Notes: generated by a model from the sequence alone, not told the origin. A stretch of 64,000 bases of DNA from Buddleja alternifolia (GCA_019426215.1 CM033396.1:24009101-24073100), one strand, 5' to 3'. Shown: positions 9,572 to 22,792, counted from the first letter of the stretch. Made by a program: numbers and translations.

Positions 9572-12500
9572 TACGAGGAAGTTAAATTTGTGATAATGAA
9601 CATTTTGACACAGATAAGGATTGGGCACTTCGTGACCTTTCGAATCTATGCATTATGGTGAATTGTCATAAATGTTAATTTGCTTAGTACGAAATCAATG
9701 TTGTATAGATGGGCATGTATGATATCTCTAGTATGACCATGGCAACCAAAATCTCATGAGTATTGAGATTTTAGAATAGTATTAGATGAGTACTAATTAG
9801 TAGAAATTGTGACACATCGTGTCATAATATTTTGGAATATGTAAAATCGAATTAGATGCTCTAGAGGGCAATAACCAAGTCATGTAAGACTTATAGTGAG
9901 TCTTCCTACTCAATATAAAAGATCAATGAGTTTATCATGGGAAGAAAATAAGGTCCACTGCTTATGATGTCTTTGTTGATTGTATGATATATGATATCAT
10001 ATGCGACTGAGAAATCATATGCGACTGAGAAATCATACTCTTGATCTACAAGTGGACCAAATGAGTAATACATCCGTAAAATTGAACTGAATTGGGATTG
10101 TTGACTTTAGTATTTGATGATTAAAAGCATACCCGGAATAAGAGAACAATGAGTTGCTTTTTAAGGGTAATTCCAAATACTATTAGAAATTAAAGTCAAC
10201 AAACAATGACTTCTCTTATGAGAAGTGATGAGTTCAAGTATTGTACAATCTCTTTCTAATAATGAAGACATCTAAAAGGTCAAGTATTTTATTGGTGAAA
10301 AGACTTCCATAGTCAGCGTTAGCCATTTTGTGTTTTGTATATAAGAGGCTTATTGATTCTATGATAATGACTTCGGACTTTGTGGCTGATCTGTTTTAAA
10401 GAGAATTTGAGATTTTTATAGTAAACAAAATTAGAACAAAGAAAAATTCATGAAAGAGACATATGATGATTCTAGGGAGAGCAAACTTAACCACTAATGT
10501 GAATAGAAGTGGGCTAAAGGTAAAAGTGCTATATTGATATACTTTTGTCATTTTACTCGTGTATCCCATGAGTTGAAACAATTGACATACGGTTGGCCAA
10601 TTTTACTCGTGTATGCACTGAGTTGAAAACATAGCACTTATAGACGCTTATATAGTGCATCTTACATATTAAGCAATAAGATACTAAATCTTGTCCTATG
10701 TGGATTTAGGTTTATGGTTACGTGAAATCAATTAAAAAGCGCTTGAAATTCTAAAACGATCATTGGAAGTTGGTCTTTTGGATTGTTCTCCTGAGATTGT
10801 ATTACTCTTGGATTTGAGTTTTTGACTTGGTTAGTATCTATAGAATAGATACAAAAAGTGGTGCTAGATATGTTCCTTCTTGAATAGTTTGAGGGTGAAT
10901 TGTGACCAAGGCACATTGATTATTTGATCATAATCAATATGTGTTCATTAAGTAATGTGAACAACTATGTATGCATTTTTTGCATACCTGGTTAAGTCAT
11001 AATGAACTAAGACACTAAGCTAGTAGAGAAACTCTCTGAATAACCTTCGTAGTTAGTTGTCAACCTGTGGTAAATCACATGTGACAATTCGAAGATGAAT
11101 AAGTTGATCTTTCATTGCAGTTAACTTTGTTAGACTTCTGTGATTTAATTAATATGGAGTTTGGAAAAAATGAATCTTGTATCCCATTACTCCTTTACAT
11201 AAATTGATCTTGTCTAGTTTGATTTATCATAATATGAAACGTTATAATGTTTCTTTGAAAATTATGAGAGAATCAAATTGATGAATTTTTCTTTGAGAGG
11301 TTAAATTCAAAGGGACAATGTATCTGTATCTCGGAGATACGCAAATGATCTAAGGTGTACGTGTTCTAAGTGAACATGATGAGGTGGAAAATTAGTAAAT
11401 CACAGAATGTCCATAGAATTTTTTATTTGGATGAAGAATCTTGAAATTGCTAAACCTCAAGTCAGGTTTAATGATTCGTATAGTGGATTTGTACCTTACA
11501 AATCACTTAATAGAATTGTGTTCCCGAATTTGAGTGGAGCGTATTTACCAAAGTGATTAAGTAAAACTCGAATCATAATTTTGTGATATTTGCTTAAATT
11601 TACTGATTCTAATAATGGCTATGTGCCTTATAGATCACTTATGAGAATTGTGTTCCCGAATTTGAGTGGAAGAAAATTTATCGTAGTGATCAAGTTAGTT
11701 GAATCCAAATTTTATGCAAACACAAAATATTCTCTGAAAGATTTGATAGAGTATAATATAGTAAGACTCGGTCTTATTCTATTATCTGATAAGAATGAAT
11801 TAATGCAATGAAAGGGTATTTATAGAACTTACGAAATCTGTAAACATGTGTGGCACCAATAACTCGTGACAATTGCTGAGAAGGGGATAGTTGTCTGTGT
11901 GGTAGCAATTGCCCTCGTGGTAAGGTCGTAGCCAAAAATGTGATATTTCGACTTTCACATGGTTTAAAGATTTGAGTTGCATAGTTTCTATTAGATATCG
12001 TGTTATGAGTATATTGCAGTCACCCAATTATATATATAATTAAACCAAGTTTGGATTCTGGTTCAACATTAAACATGAGGATATTGAGAACTTTATGTGT
12101 TCTCGAAATCTACTAAGATGTTGATATTTAGATTTCGAGGTACAAAGCTCACCCCGTGGCAAATGGTATATATACATGCGTGTATATATCTTGAGACAAA
12201 CTTATTTGCTAGTAATGATATATTTTTTTTTGTTCATTATACTTTCTTGGTTATTATGGACATTTGAGATTTAGAATTATATCTAAATCGACACGAAACT
12301 ACATTTCTTGATAGGGATGTAATTAAAAAGATATGCATGGGAATACCTTGAGGATTCCAGAGACAACGGTCAGCAGGTAAAGTCTGTGAACTTATAACCT
12401 TTGGTGACTGGAATTTGTCTTCAAAATAATGGAGTATGAGATTTTATGAATACATGATCTTATACATGTGTTTTCATCATCATAGATGTAGACCATTATT

Positions 12501-14549
12501 TTGTTGTTTGTAAGTCCATTAAGATGCTTGAAGTTCTATCTCTTTATTGGTAATGTCTTATTAGCCGAGATGAGAAGGAGTACATTAAGCCATTGAGAAT
12601 GGTTTTCCTTTAACTTATGAAGTAGAGGACATGATGAGTAAAGTATTTGATTTTATGTTAAAATCTATGTAAATCGTTAAAGATGAATCTTGCTCAGTGT
12701 CGAGATCTATGTTGGAGTTTTCTATAGTACGATTTCATAATGGATACTTATAAGCTCATCAATACTCCTATAGTATAGAGTTGTAGCCTCGAAATGTGTC
12801 CAGAGAGTCCAAATAGAAATGTCTAGACCACCATATTTCTATAGTTGTTTGTTTTTTGGATCTTAAAGTACAATGTGACTTGTACTTGCTCCAATATCTT
12901 GTTATGCCATGGGTCATAAGGTATTGTCGAATTCTAGTATGACATATTGGACAATAGCTGGTAAACACTGTAGATGATTTCCTTAGTATGGAGGAAAGTA
13001 GGTGAAAAGAATACACATATGTGGATTTCAGGAGGGGATTTGTATAAGTGTGAGTCTGCCTCTGAATTTGCTTCTATTACAATGCTGACTTGAGAAGTAG
13101 CACGAAGCAAATTTGTGTAATGTTGTGCACAAATAAAATATAATTTGTGGCATATATATTTGCAGCGTTGAATGATGTTTGGTTAAATTTGTTTTATAGC
13201 ATGTGGGAGTTGTAAGCAATTATGTGGGAGCTGTGATTATATATGTGTATATATATTAGCAGCCAGTTAATGCTTACATAGAGGTCTTATTATTGACCTA
13301 TTGCTGTAAAATCGAATATCGACACATAATATAATTTTGTCAGAGATATCATTGTAAACCAATGAGTGGTGTTACAATAAGTGTATACGCATTTACAAGT
13401 GGCTAAAGCTAGTGCTTGGCCTTAGTCTAGAGATATATTTGTTGGTCAAGTTAGATCTCTAGAATTGCGTAGAATGTGATCTCTTTTGAACTAAAGGATG
13501 TTCATAGAGATTTATGCCCATAAATGTTCGACATTTGAGTGATGTGTTTTCTAAGCATGTATGTGATGATATGCACTTGATGTCTAAAGGTATGTCTGAT
13601 AAGTTGAGATTGGCTCTCTCACACGAAAAATTGCCTCTGACATTGAGTAATGTGCAGAGATGAGACATTTTTAATTTTGTGGCACACGAAATCATACGTA
13701 GAGATGATGTCGCCTTGATTGATAAACAAGATGAGATTACTAATATGAATTTATGTAATTGAAATGGATTCCCACCATCCATTGACTTATCTAGTAGCCA
13801 GATGTGAGTTTTCTTGAGGTTGATATTGATAGAGGACGAATAAGAAGAAAACTCAAGTTAAGTGTTGAGATACACTTGAACTAAGATCTATACAGTGTAT
13901 TTGATTTGAATCATGACATACGCTTCCAAATAGGAAGAAAAACACTGTAGCATTTGTTTCATATCTCGTGTGCTATATGACCGTTGGAGTAATGAGAAAA
14001 ATCCCTACTTTCTCATTGTGTGAGACCTAGAGGTTTATGTAACCTAAATTATACCCTTATGAATTTCGACTGTTTCTTAAAGCTTTATTTTATGGTTGCT
14101 ACTTTAGCCTATTACCAATAGCTATGAATGATATGCAGTATATGTCTAGGAAAGCAACTATAATATAGTTGAGAGATTATAGTGGGAAAGAAAGATTATC
14201 TTTATCTGACACGTATTTTGTATTCACAGGCCGGCCAATTATGTTAGACTTAGTATTTTAAACATAATGGTGAATACATAGAATTGATTAGAAGTCAAGT
14301 ATGTTCTTGAATATTGTTTAAGGGACAAGAGATACGTTGACTTGTGTAGTAAAAAGATGTCTGGGGTATAGCGAGATGTGGTCCTCATATTATTCAATAT
14401 TGAGTTGCTATATATCCTTAACCGGTGTATAGCTCAGAGCTCATCATATATGCTCGCTGGTCACACGATCCATTTGCTTGTATGAAATTGTGAATATGTT
14501 GTTACGGTTACACCAGATGTATGTCTAGCCTTCATTTGCGACTGGGAGA
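9572..14549 (+). other. interior of the LARD-like element, 3' part
   Basis: About 5 kb without recognisable coding. It contains a 20-bp tandem duplication (about 9998-10037, unit ATCATATGCGACTGAGAA), a pair of short repeats around TTTTACTCGTGTAT (about 10549 and 10599), and a 125-130 bp imperfect direct repeat at 11465-11713. The polypurine tract ACTGGGAGA (14541-14549) abuts the 3' LTR. Confidence 0.55.
11465..11713 (+). repeat. two-unit direct repeat inside the LARD interior
   Basis: Units at 11465-11582 and 11595-11713 share AGAATTGTGTTCCCGAATTT and GAGTGGA exactly, and the flanking bases with substitutions. No function is apparent. Confidence 0.75.
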
Positions 14550-15036
14550 TGTTGGAAATTAGATGTGGGTCATGGGTCGCCCATGAGGGTTTGATCCTAC
14601 CCATATTAATTTGAAAGAAAGAGAAGGAAGAAGTAGAAAAAAAGAGAAGGAGGAAGTAGAAAGAAAGAGAAGGAGGGAGTAGTTTTTGTAGGATAAAACT
14701 ACCCCAACTCCCTCCCTCTCTATCCCCCATACATATATATCTTATGTTTGAAATAAGATAAACAACAATACAGAAAAGAGAGAAAATTTTCAGCAAAAAT
14801 GAGGGGCTAAAAGTGAAGGCATAAAAGTGTTATTTTGGTGTGATATTAGCAAAGAAGATTCACCATTTGAAGTTCTTGGATTGTGGATAATCGTCTCTCT
14901 CCCCGTGACAAAGATGTGGACTGGTTTTGGAGCATCAAAACCGTGTGGAAGAAGTGTGAAACAACCAAGTAAAGATTCAAATTCAGTAAGTGTTTATATA
15001 TCGAATTCGCATGTTATGTGTGATTTATGTCGAACA
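14550..15036 (+). repeat. 3' LTR of the LARD-like element
   Basis: 487 bp, TGTTGG to GAACA. It is longer than the 5' LTR mainly because of an extra purine-rich duplication (14625-14680, unit AAGAGAAGGAGG-like), and it lacks the long (TA)n run. The purine tract just upstream and the ATATG duplication just downstream fix both ends. Confidence 0.92.
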
Positions 15037-15041
15037 ATATG

Positions 15042-15190
15042 GAAAAAGAGTTTTTTTTAATTTTTGTGTTAGAAAAGTGAAAAAAGTAAGTGTTTTTGGT
15101 TATGTTTTTTAAAATGGTTGAAATTGGTGATGGTGATGTGTGAAATGATTGAAAAGTAATAATTAGATGAATAGTGTTGAAATTGTTAAT
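15042..15190 (+). mobile_element. middle piece of the split Tourist-like MITE
   Basis: AT-rich sequence continuing directly after the ATATG duplication, similar in composition and wording (ATGATTGAAAAG, GATGAATAGTG) to the interior of the Tourist-like element at 48090-48478. It is cut by the LINE that follows; the exact join with the LINE is unclear. Confidence 0.4.
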
Positions 15191-15732
15191 TTATGTACTG
15201 TATAATCATCTGAAGGACAACTCCTTTTCTCTCACGTATGTGAGAATCCTCTCTGCATGAGAGTTCCCTAGGGTTTCATATCTACTGTGAGACATCTTCA
15301 ATCTATCTTCTCTTTTCCTTACTATTCGCTGCACACAGAAGAGTGATACACGAGAGCTGTGAGGGAGAGACGTAATACACGAGAGGAGAGTTAAAAGATC
15401 CAGTTGCTCTTCAGGTGTTGCTTGTGGGAGTTCTAGACGCATTGGTCGGATTCGGAATTTTTGAATTCTGATAGTGATTTTAATCTCATCTTCGTCCACC
15501 AATTCAGTCAATTTTTCGTCCAACCAGTGCCGCTAATCCCATCTCTTTCCTTTTCCTCTCCTTTTCCTTTATTATTTATGTTTGGGTTTGGATCTGAGTC
15601 GTTTGTGTTAATTCTTAATACATTTAATTTTCTGTGACAGTGTTTCGGGCTTGAGGAGTTTTTGTTCATTCACACTGAACTTTTGGTTGGTTTCATTTCT
15701 ACATTGATCATTGAATTGTCTACTACCGGACT

Positions 15733-16781
15733 ATGGAGGATCAAATCAATAGGATGGAACGGATACTACTCACGAATTTAGAAAAAATTGAAATTGAAAT
15801 CTGGCTGATGTGTGGAAACCAGGTAGTAACCCTTACGAGAGAGTCATAGTTGGTCGTTTACTTTCAGGAGCGAGATTTAATTTTGCTGTGTTTAAGAAGA
15901 CCATGTTGAATGCCTTCAAACCTAGGAAACGTGTGGATTTTGAAAAAATTGAAAATGGTCGTTTTCTTCTGAATTTTGAAAACCCTAATGTCCTGGAGAA
16001 AGTATTAGATGGGGGACCCTGGTGTTATGATAATGATCTAGTCATTCTCCAACTTTTACTCGAAAACGATGACCCCCTTACTGTCTCAATGATGTGGGCT
16101 GATTTTTACGTTTTGGCTAGGGGTCTTCCAATCAGTAAAATGATTGAGGAAATGTGATTGTTTATAGGGAATTCTATTGGGAAGTATCGTTCGGTTGATT
16201 TGGCCAGGAATGGAGTGTCTTGGGGATCCATTCTTCGCATAAGGGTCGAGCTAGATGTCTTTAAGCCTCTCCGTCGTGTCTCTTTTTTTGGAGCTGGCTC
16301 GAATAATTTCAATATCTCTTATACGTATGAGCGTCTACCAAATTTCTGTTATATTTGTGGAGTTATGGGCCATATTTTTCAATTCTGTGATTCCTCTAAA
16401 AATCTGACTTTAAAAACTCAAAAATTGATTTTCCTTTTGGTCCATCTCTTAAGGCTTCAAACAAAATGAGTTATCCGTATCGTTCTTTCAGAAGGGGTAG
16501 TGATTCTTATTCTCCACGTAACTCGAGGCCTTCATAGAGTTCTCAAGTAGATACTTGGAGAAAACAATCACGACCTCAAGTTAATCGCTCCAGCTCCTCT
16601 TTTCGAGTATCGCTTGAAGGATTCCAAAGAGGGTATCTCAGCTCATCTCTCTCCTGCCCGACCTATGATTTGGGAAAAACGGGCTCCATCCGGATCATCG
16701 CCTCCATAATCGCAAAATGCGATAACTGTGGGCTCTCTAATTCCAATGATCACGTCTCCTGTCCATATTGTCTCTCCTGGA
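15733..16781 (+). pseudogene. LINE ORF1, N-terminal part (DUF4283, CCHC knuckle)
   Basis: An RNA-binding Gag-like protein of plant L1 elements. The piece at 15810-16157 has the DUF4283 hallmarks: VGRLLSGARFNF near the start and NVLEKVLDGGPWCYDNDLV. After a TGA at 16155-16157 the same protein continues, with RVELDVFKPLRR and the zinc knuckle CYICGVMGHIFQFC (about 16347-16389). A frame change separates the candidate start at 15733 from the DUF4283 block. The solo LTR at 16782 then splits the coding region, which resumes at 18573. Confidence 0.85.
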
Positions 16782-18567
16782 TGTTGGGTTTCGTTCAAAA
16801 AAGCATAAACGCAACGGAAGGGATTTCAAAAATTAAAAACAAAAACCCAATTGGTACTCTAATTCGCATAATTGAATCTAAAAGCGTATAACGAATAAAA
16901 CTTACTCATTAATATGAATATGATGATGGAGAAAAACTTCTTCTTCTCCAAACTCGAAATATTGAAGCTTCTAAATCTTCAATCCTTTGGTTTGATTCTT
17001 CAAACTTGAATGTGATCCGAACAACGAAAATACGTCGTCTCTAAATCGTCACGCACGGATCAACAAACGAAAAATCCCCTTTCTTCTTTCTCTATGGTCA
17101 ATGGCTAAGTATAGAGGAAGGGAGGAATATTTTTCTTTTTTTTTTTTAGAGTTATGAGAGTTGTGTATTCTTCTTTTTTCTTGTTCTAAGTCAAAGAGTC
17201 CTTATATACCTCATGACTTATTAAACAAGTCAAAACAAAAGAGCCCTAATATGTGGCCTCTCAAAGACACCACTTTGAGGCCTCATAGGCATCCAATTGG
17301 ACTCCTTATTTAGCCCCGGGATTTGTTTTGTTTAATTAATTTCTTATTTCAATTAATAATTTATTATATCCAATAAATAAATTAATTAATTAAATAACCA
17401 AATTAATTAGATAAATTAATTCATTAATATATTTCACAAGGAAATTAATTAATAATTAATCTTATTATTATAATTAATTACTTCATCTAATGAATAATTA
17501 ATTATTTAATTTATCCAACAAATTAAAACTCTCAGAAGAAATAATAGAAATTCCTTTTTCTTCATTTTTCTTTGTCAATCCATTAGCGCGACTCTTTAGG
17601 TTCGTTTCGTTTAGCAATGAGAGGAAACCAAAGGAAGTGGGTAACACCTAACCAGTCACGTGGCCCACTTCGTAACCTAAACAAAAACGAATGATAGGAT
17701 CATTCCGAAACTTTCCAATTGTAAATACCGTATATGTATAAACCCTTTGTTCACGTTCCCCGGTCAAGTGAGAGTCATGGTTATGTCAAACTCCCTGGAC
17801 TTGACCATATGTATAAATCATAATAAATACGAGATCATTGAGATCGATTTAGTGCCAAGCACAATCGTCTCATTTGCTTTGGCCAAAGACTTTGATCTCT
17901 ATTTATCTATAATTACATAGGGTACATACTCATTCACTTACGAGAGAACAAATCTCATATTAGATATCTGCTAAGATTACCACTTGCCCATCAAGTCCGC
18001 ATTTCGAGGTTGACCCCACCAAAGGGTGAATTGGGTCTAACTACTCTAGTGAAAGACTTGACGTCACAAGTGCATCTTCAACCTGATACTTCAAGTCAAA
18101 GGTTCACATATACCTATTACGCATAATCAGTTCCGTCATTGACAGTCACAGAGTGAAAACCCATGTGACAGAACCGATGCGAGTCGTGTTCAAACATATC
18201 AGTTCCACTGACGTGTCTACAATCTTAATCTCCTATCATCCCATGATACCAGACAGGCACTCCCATGTCGGAGCTAAGATTGTACAAGTATTCGAAGTCC
18301 TTATTTGTCCATTAAAGACTTCATATTACTTGCGAACTTATTTTAGTAATCAAGATCGATCTCTCTAGTGCCAATCTTCCTATCCCATAGGAAGTAGAGT
18401 GATCGCACTGAAAACATGGATAAAACGTTTTACACAACTTATAGATGCAGATAAGAATTAAGTGAAAACTCAATAATGCCTTTTATTTAAGAAGAGTTTA
18501 AGTTTAATACAAGATATATGCCCTATACATTCTATCATCTATGGCATCTGAGGGTATAATCCTAACA
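16782..18567 (-). mobile_element. solo LTR in LINE ORF1
   Basis: 1786 bp, TGTTGGGTTT to ATCCTAACA, flanked exactly by CTGGA (16777-16781, 18568-18572). It is related along its length to 59302-61062: both carry TAGGTTCGTTTC, AACCAGTCACGTGG, GTGAGAGTCATGG and the terminal ATAATCCTAACA. No internal region or second LTR is present. Minus orientation is chosen because the TGTTAGGATTAT end looks like the U3 start (inference). Superfamily not determined. Confidence 0.85.
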
Positions 18568-18572
18568 CTGGA

Positions 18573-19052
18573 GACCGTGATCAACTGCCTCCTAACAGGT
18601 TTACTGATTTGGCAAAGCGGGGCACATCTCTTGAAGTTCAACCCATCACTACATACCCGGTTCAATCTCCAACGGATGAAACGCAATCTATACAAGTTAT
18701 TGTCCGAACACCAACTTCTCCCGCTTCACAGCGGCGCTTATTCCAAGAGGTTCAAGAGGACGGTGATCGAAATAAAACTTCATCCTCCCCAGCTGCGTCT
18801 CCGATGTTGATTAACATACCTTTACAATTTGCACTGTCCCCGGTTCAAAAAAATCATAAGGGTTTGAATTCTAGAAGTAGGAATCGTTCTTTTAAACAGC
18901 CCACTCCTCGTACCCTTAAGCGAAAAATGAATGATATTTCTTCTGTGTCAGTTGATGTTATTGAACCACTATCAAAACGCTCGAGTGTTCGGATCTCAAA
19001 AATCTCTGATTCTTCGGCGGAGGCTGCAGGACAGCCCCGCCGATCTCAATGA
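18573..19052 (+). pseudogene. LINE ORF1, C-terminal part
   Basis: Continues ORF1 after the solo LTR. From about 18609 the frame is open to a TGA at 19050-19052, with a low-complexity Ser/Pro/Arg/Lys-rich tail as in plant LINE ORF1 proteins (SRSRNRSFKQPTPRTLKRK). The stop overlaps the ORF2 start as ATGA, an arrangement that suits reinitiation or stop-start coupling on one RNA. Confidence 0.75.
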
Positions 19053-21462
19053 ATATTCTAAGTTGGAACTGAAGGGGTCTAGGGAGGGCTCTGGTAGTTC
19101 AAGAGTTGACGGATCTTAGCCGTTGTCATCGTCCTTTTTTAATTTTTTTATCTGAAACTAAATTTAATAAATCGTTTTTTGATTTTCTTAAGTTTAGGTT
19201 AGGTCTTTTGGTATTTGTATTGAGTCATCGGGTCTATCTGGAGGAGCTCAGCCTTTTGTGGATTAAAGGTTTAGATGTGGTCTTGCAATCTTTTTCTCAT
19301 TCACATATTGATGTTTTTATTTATTCTTCCCCGGAGTCTTCAGCCTAGCGCTTTACGGGGTTTTATGGTAATCCTAAAACTTCTTTGCTTAAAGACAGCT
19401 GGAACCTCCTTCGTAAGCTTTGTGTGGGTCATGTTTCTGCTTGGCTAGTCTGTGGTGACTTTAATGAAATTCTGAATCCGAATGAACAAGAAAATCGTAA
19501 TGATAGGCCCCTTTGGCAAATGCGGGATTTTCGTGAAGCTCTTTCTGATACAGGCCTTCACTATCTAAGTTTTTTGGGGGATATATTTACTTAGTCTAAT
19601 AATCACGAGTTCCCTGACACTGTAAGAGCCCAGTTAGATAGAGGTTGTGTTAACACGAGGTGGTGTGAGCTTTTTCCTAAAACAATTGTGTACCATCTCG
19701 ATGTGCTACATTCCGACCACAATCCTATTTTAATTTGCTCTTCTCCTGCCACTATTTCGACCTCCCCTAAAAAGAAAAAATCTTTAGATTTGAATCTGCA
19801 TGGTTTCGTAAATCTGAATGTGAGAAAGTAATTAAAAATGCATGGGATCCTAGCTTGAATGAGTCCTACGGTGAGAAGGTTAGAGTGAATATTAGAAAGT
19901 GTAGGATTGGCATATTAAATTAGGACAATTCCTCTCGCTCTTCTAATAAAAATTGAATTAAGGAGCTTGAAACTTTAATTGTTCAATTACGTAAAGGGCA
20001 AGTGTCGGCAGCTTCCAAGAATGAGAAATTCCAAGCACGAAAAGAGCTCGAGGAGCTTAAATCGTGCGAGGAAGACGCATGGAAACAACGTAGCCGTGTA
20101 ATTTGGATGAAAGAAGGAGATCATAACACGGGTCATTTCCATGCCCAAGCTACTAGCCGAATGAAAAGCAATAAAATCGATATAATTAAAGACTCGAGTG
20201 GTGATTGGTGGTCTAAAGATAATGAAATCCACTCAGTGATATCCGACTACTTCCAACAAATTTTCTCCTCAATAGATCCGCCGTCTACAATTCTTGGAAA
20301 AGTGCTGAATTTGGTCCAACCTAGAGTTTCAGAGGCTATGAATCGGTCTCTCTGCAACTCGTACACCGTTAAGGAAGTTAAAATTGCTTTGAATCAAATG
20401 CATCCTCTCAAGTCTCCGGGACCTGACGGTATGTCCCCCATTTTCTTTCAATATTTCTGGCATGTGGTTGGGAATGATATAACTCTTTGTGCACTTAATG
20501 CTCTCAATACCAAAACTCTTTTACCAAATTCAATTACACACATATTGTTCTTATCCCAAAGATTGACAAACCTAAGTTGGTATCCCATTTTCGCCCTATT
20601 AGTCTATGTAATGTGGTTTAAAAAATCATCCCTAAATGCATAGCTAACCGAATTAAACCATTCCTACATGATATTATCTATGAATCTCAATCAGCGTTTA
20701 TTCCTAACAGGCTTATCATCGATAATATCTTAATTGCTTATGAGATTAATCACTTTTTGAAAAACAAGAATTCCGAAAAAGATGGTTTTGCAACTCTTAA
20801 ACTCGACATGAGCAAAGCTTATGACAGGGTGGAATGGATTTTTTTGGAAAGGGTGATGGTAAGGTTTGGCTTTGATAAGAACTTCATCGATCTTATCATG
20901 ATGTGTGTGCAATCAGTTACGTATTCCTTTATGTTAACAGGAACCCATTTTGGATATTTAGCTCCACAGCGAGGTATCCAACAGGGTGACCCGTTATCTC
21001 CTCATCTTTTCCTTTTTTGTGCAGAGGTATTTAGTTGTCTTATCCAGGAAGAGGAACCGAAAGGCGAAATCAGTGGTATGAGCATATGTAGAGAGGCACC
21101 AGTTATATTTCACCTCTTATTTGCAGATGATACTCTTATTTTCACAAGGGCAGATGCGCAGTCGATGTGGGCAATTAAGGAAGTTCTTAGGAAATATGCA
21201 CTAGCTTCCGGGAAGGAAATTAATTTGCAGAAATCGTCTATGGTGGTTAGTAAAAATGTCCCGGTATAGGTAGCTCGAGGTTTGGTTACGATTTTAGGAT
21301 TTAAGCTATCAGAAAAACATGAAAAATACTTGGGTCTACCCTCTGTAGTTGGCCGATCAAAAAAGGAGATTTTTGCTTCACTAAGGAATAGAATACACAC
21401 TCAAATTGAGGGATGGAGTGCAAAGTTTTTGTCTCAAGCAGGGAAAGAAGTCTTACTGAAAG
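19049..21462 (+). pseudogene. LINE ORF2, endonuclease and reverse transcriptase part
   Basis: ORF2 starts at ATG 19049. Residues follow the APE-type endonuclease pattern: NILSWN at the start (with TGA where the usual cysteine stands), LSETKFN, LVCGDFNEIL (about 19450-19480) and the SDHNPI end box (about 19715). Stops occur near 19348 and 19593. RT follows from about 20002: LKSPGPDGMSP, KLDMSKAYDRVEWIFLERV, GIQQGDPLSPHLFLFCAEVF and the catalytic box LLFADDTLIF (about 21115-21142), all well kept although the frame shifts near 20550. The palindrome enters within KEVLLK at 21462. The protein would nick DNA and prime reverse transcription at the target. Confidence 0.9.
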
Positions 21463-22768
21463 TGATAAGCTCATATTTTACGCCTTTTAGGCGCCTCTTT
21501 TCTTGTATTTTGATGAGTTCTTGAGTGTATTTATGCCACATATGCTTTGATTTTGTGATTGGTTGTATTTTTATAGGTTATTTGAGAATTGGAGCAAAAA
21601 TGAATGAAAAGATCAAAGAAGTTCTCAAAATACTCCTTTAGCCACGACTATGAAGACCCTTAGCCATGGTGATCATGAAGGAACCTTTGTGCCTTGAAGA
21701 TATGAAGTTACCAAGGCTAAAATAGGCAAAAAACGTGAACAGCAGATTTTAGCCGTGGCTACCGTCTTTTTAGCCATGGCTAAGGGCCGATTTCAGCATC
21801 TACAAATACGCGTTATTAGGTCACAATTCGGGACTTTTGCCCACTTTTGAGGGTTTGACACTTTGAAACACACCAAGAGGGTTGAGAGAAGTCTGGGGAA
21901 GAAGAAGAACCCGAGGATACTCCATCTTTGTCTACGAAGACGGAGAATTCAAGCAAGATCTATCAAGAAACGTTATTAAGGAGTTTTAATTTCATGCTTT
22001 TAGATTTGTTTTCATTGAACATGTCTTTCAAGATGAATTATCTCTTCTTGTTTTACGATTATGACTTAATTTCCCTTTGATTGAGGCCATGTGAAATCCA
22101 ATTACTATGTTTGATTTATGAGTATTATTTTTTCGGATTAAATTTATTTTGGGTTATGTGTTTAATATTTGTTCTTAATGCTTATGATTGCTTAGCTACC
22201 AATCGTATGAATTTGTGCTTAGTTTTGAGACCGAGAGGAGATAAACTAGGGATGCATCTAGGTATTAAACACCACAACGTAAAATTGACTAGAGATAGAT
22301 TCGATTTCCTTGTGTGTGCTTTCTGTGAAAACGGGAAATTCCATGAATCTTTGTAATGCGTTTTCATTAATTTGATTTCATATAGAGATATAGAAATCAT
22401 TAATGAAAATAGAATTGCTATACCAAGAGATTGGATAGTAAGAAATTTAGGGAATTTCGCCTTAACCTAATCAATCTAATAATCCGGTAAGATAGAATCA
22501 TAGTCAAAGTGAATAATTGGTTGAATCATGTGCCTTAATCACTTTTCTCATTGATTTAATTCAAAGTTGATTTCTCTCATTAGTTGGTGATTGTTATTTA
22601 GTATTTTAATTCATAATTCATATCTTTATCTCTTGATTTAACTTAGAATTTGATAACACAGTAATTTCAGTACTTAAATACAATTGTCTCTAGGGTACGA
22701 TAATTCGGACTTACATGAACTATATTACTTGCACGACCTAGTACACTTGCTAGGATTTTTGTGTGTCA
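21463..22768 (+). repeat. left-arm LTR (Tat/Athila-like gypsy)
   Basis: 1306 bp from TGATAAGC to GTGTGTCA, followed 6 bases later by a tRNA-Asp-type primer site, the kind used by Athila/Tat gypsy elements. The open frame of 91 codons at 22081-22356 and its relatives lie within this LTR and show no protein family. Confidence 0.85.
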
Positions 22769-22774
22769 AGTTTT

Positions 22775-22792
22775 TGGCACCGTTGTCCGGGA
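22775..22792 (+). other. primer-binding site (tRNA-Asp), exactly 18 nt
   Basis: TGGCACCGTTGTCCGGGA resembles the complement of the plant tRNA-Asp 3' end (TGGCGCCGTTGCCGGGGA). The next base, 22793, is already the inverted LTR arm. Eighteen nucleotides is the length of tRNA normally copied into plus-strand strong-stop DNA. Confidence 0.8.

Larger units (their letters stand above)
5842..15036 (+). mobile_element. LTR retrotransposon without recognisable coding (LARD-like)
   Basis: Two related LTRs (5842-6298, 14550-15036) flank an interior of about 8.25 kb. The 5-bp direct repeat ATATG occurs directly outside both ends (5837-5841, 15037-15041), which proves one insertion. A tRNA-Met primer site follows the 5' LTR and a purine tract precedes the 3' LTR. 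I found no gag, protease, RT or integrase motifs in the interior, so it is either a large non-autonomous derivative or a very decayed element. A solo LTR of another family sits inside (8082-9566). Confidence 0.9.

Noticed and set aside
15206..15523. 105-codon minus frame before LINE ORF1
   Set aside because: It is antisense to the LINE 5' leader (CCCTAGGGTTT context), with no motif.
22081..22356. 91-codon frame repeated at 22081, 23189 (minus) and 35364 (minus), with 72-codon frames on the other strand
   Set aside because: They are identical because they lie in copies of one LTR. No protein family, and non-coding U3/R sequence is expected there.
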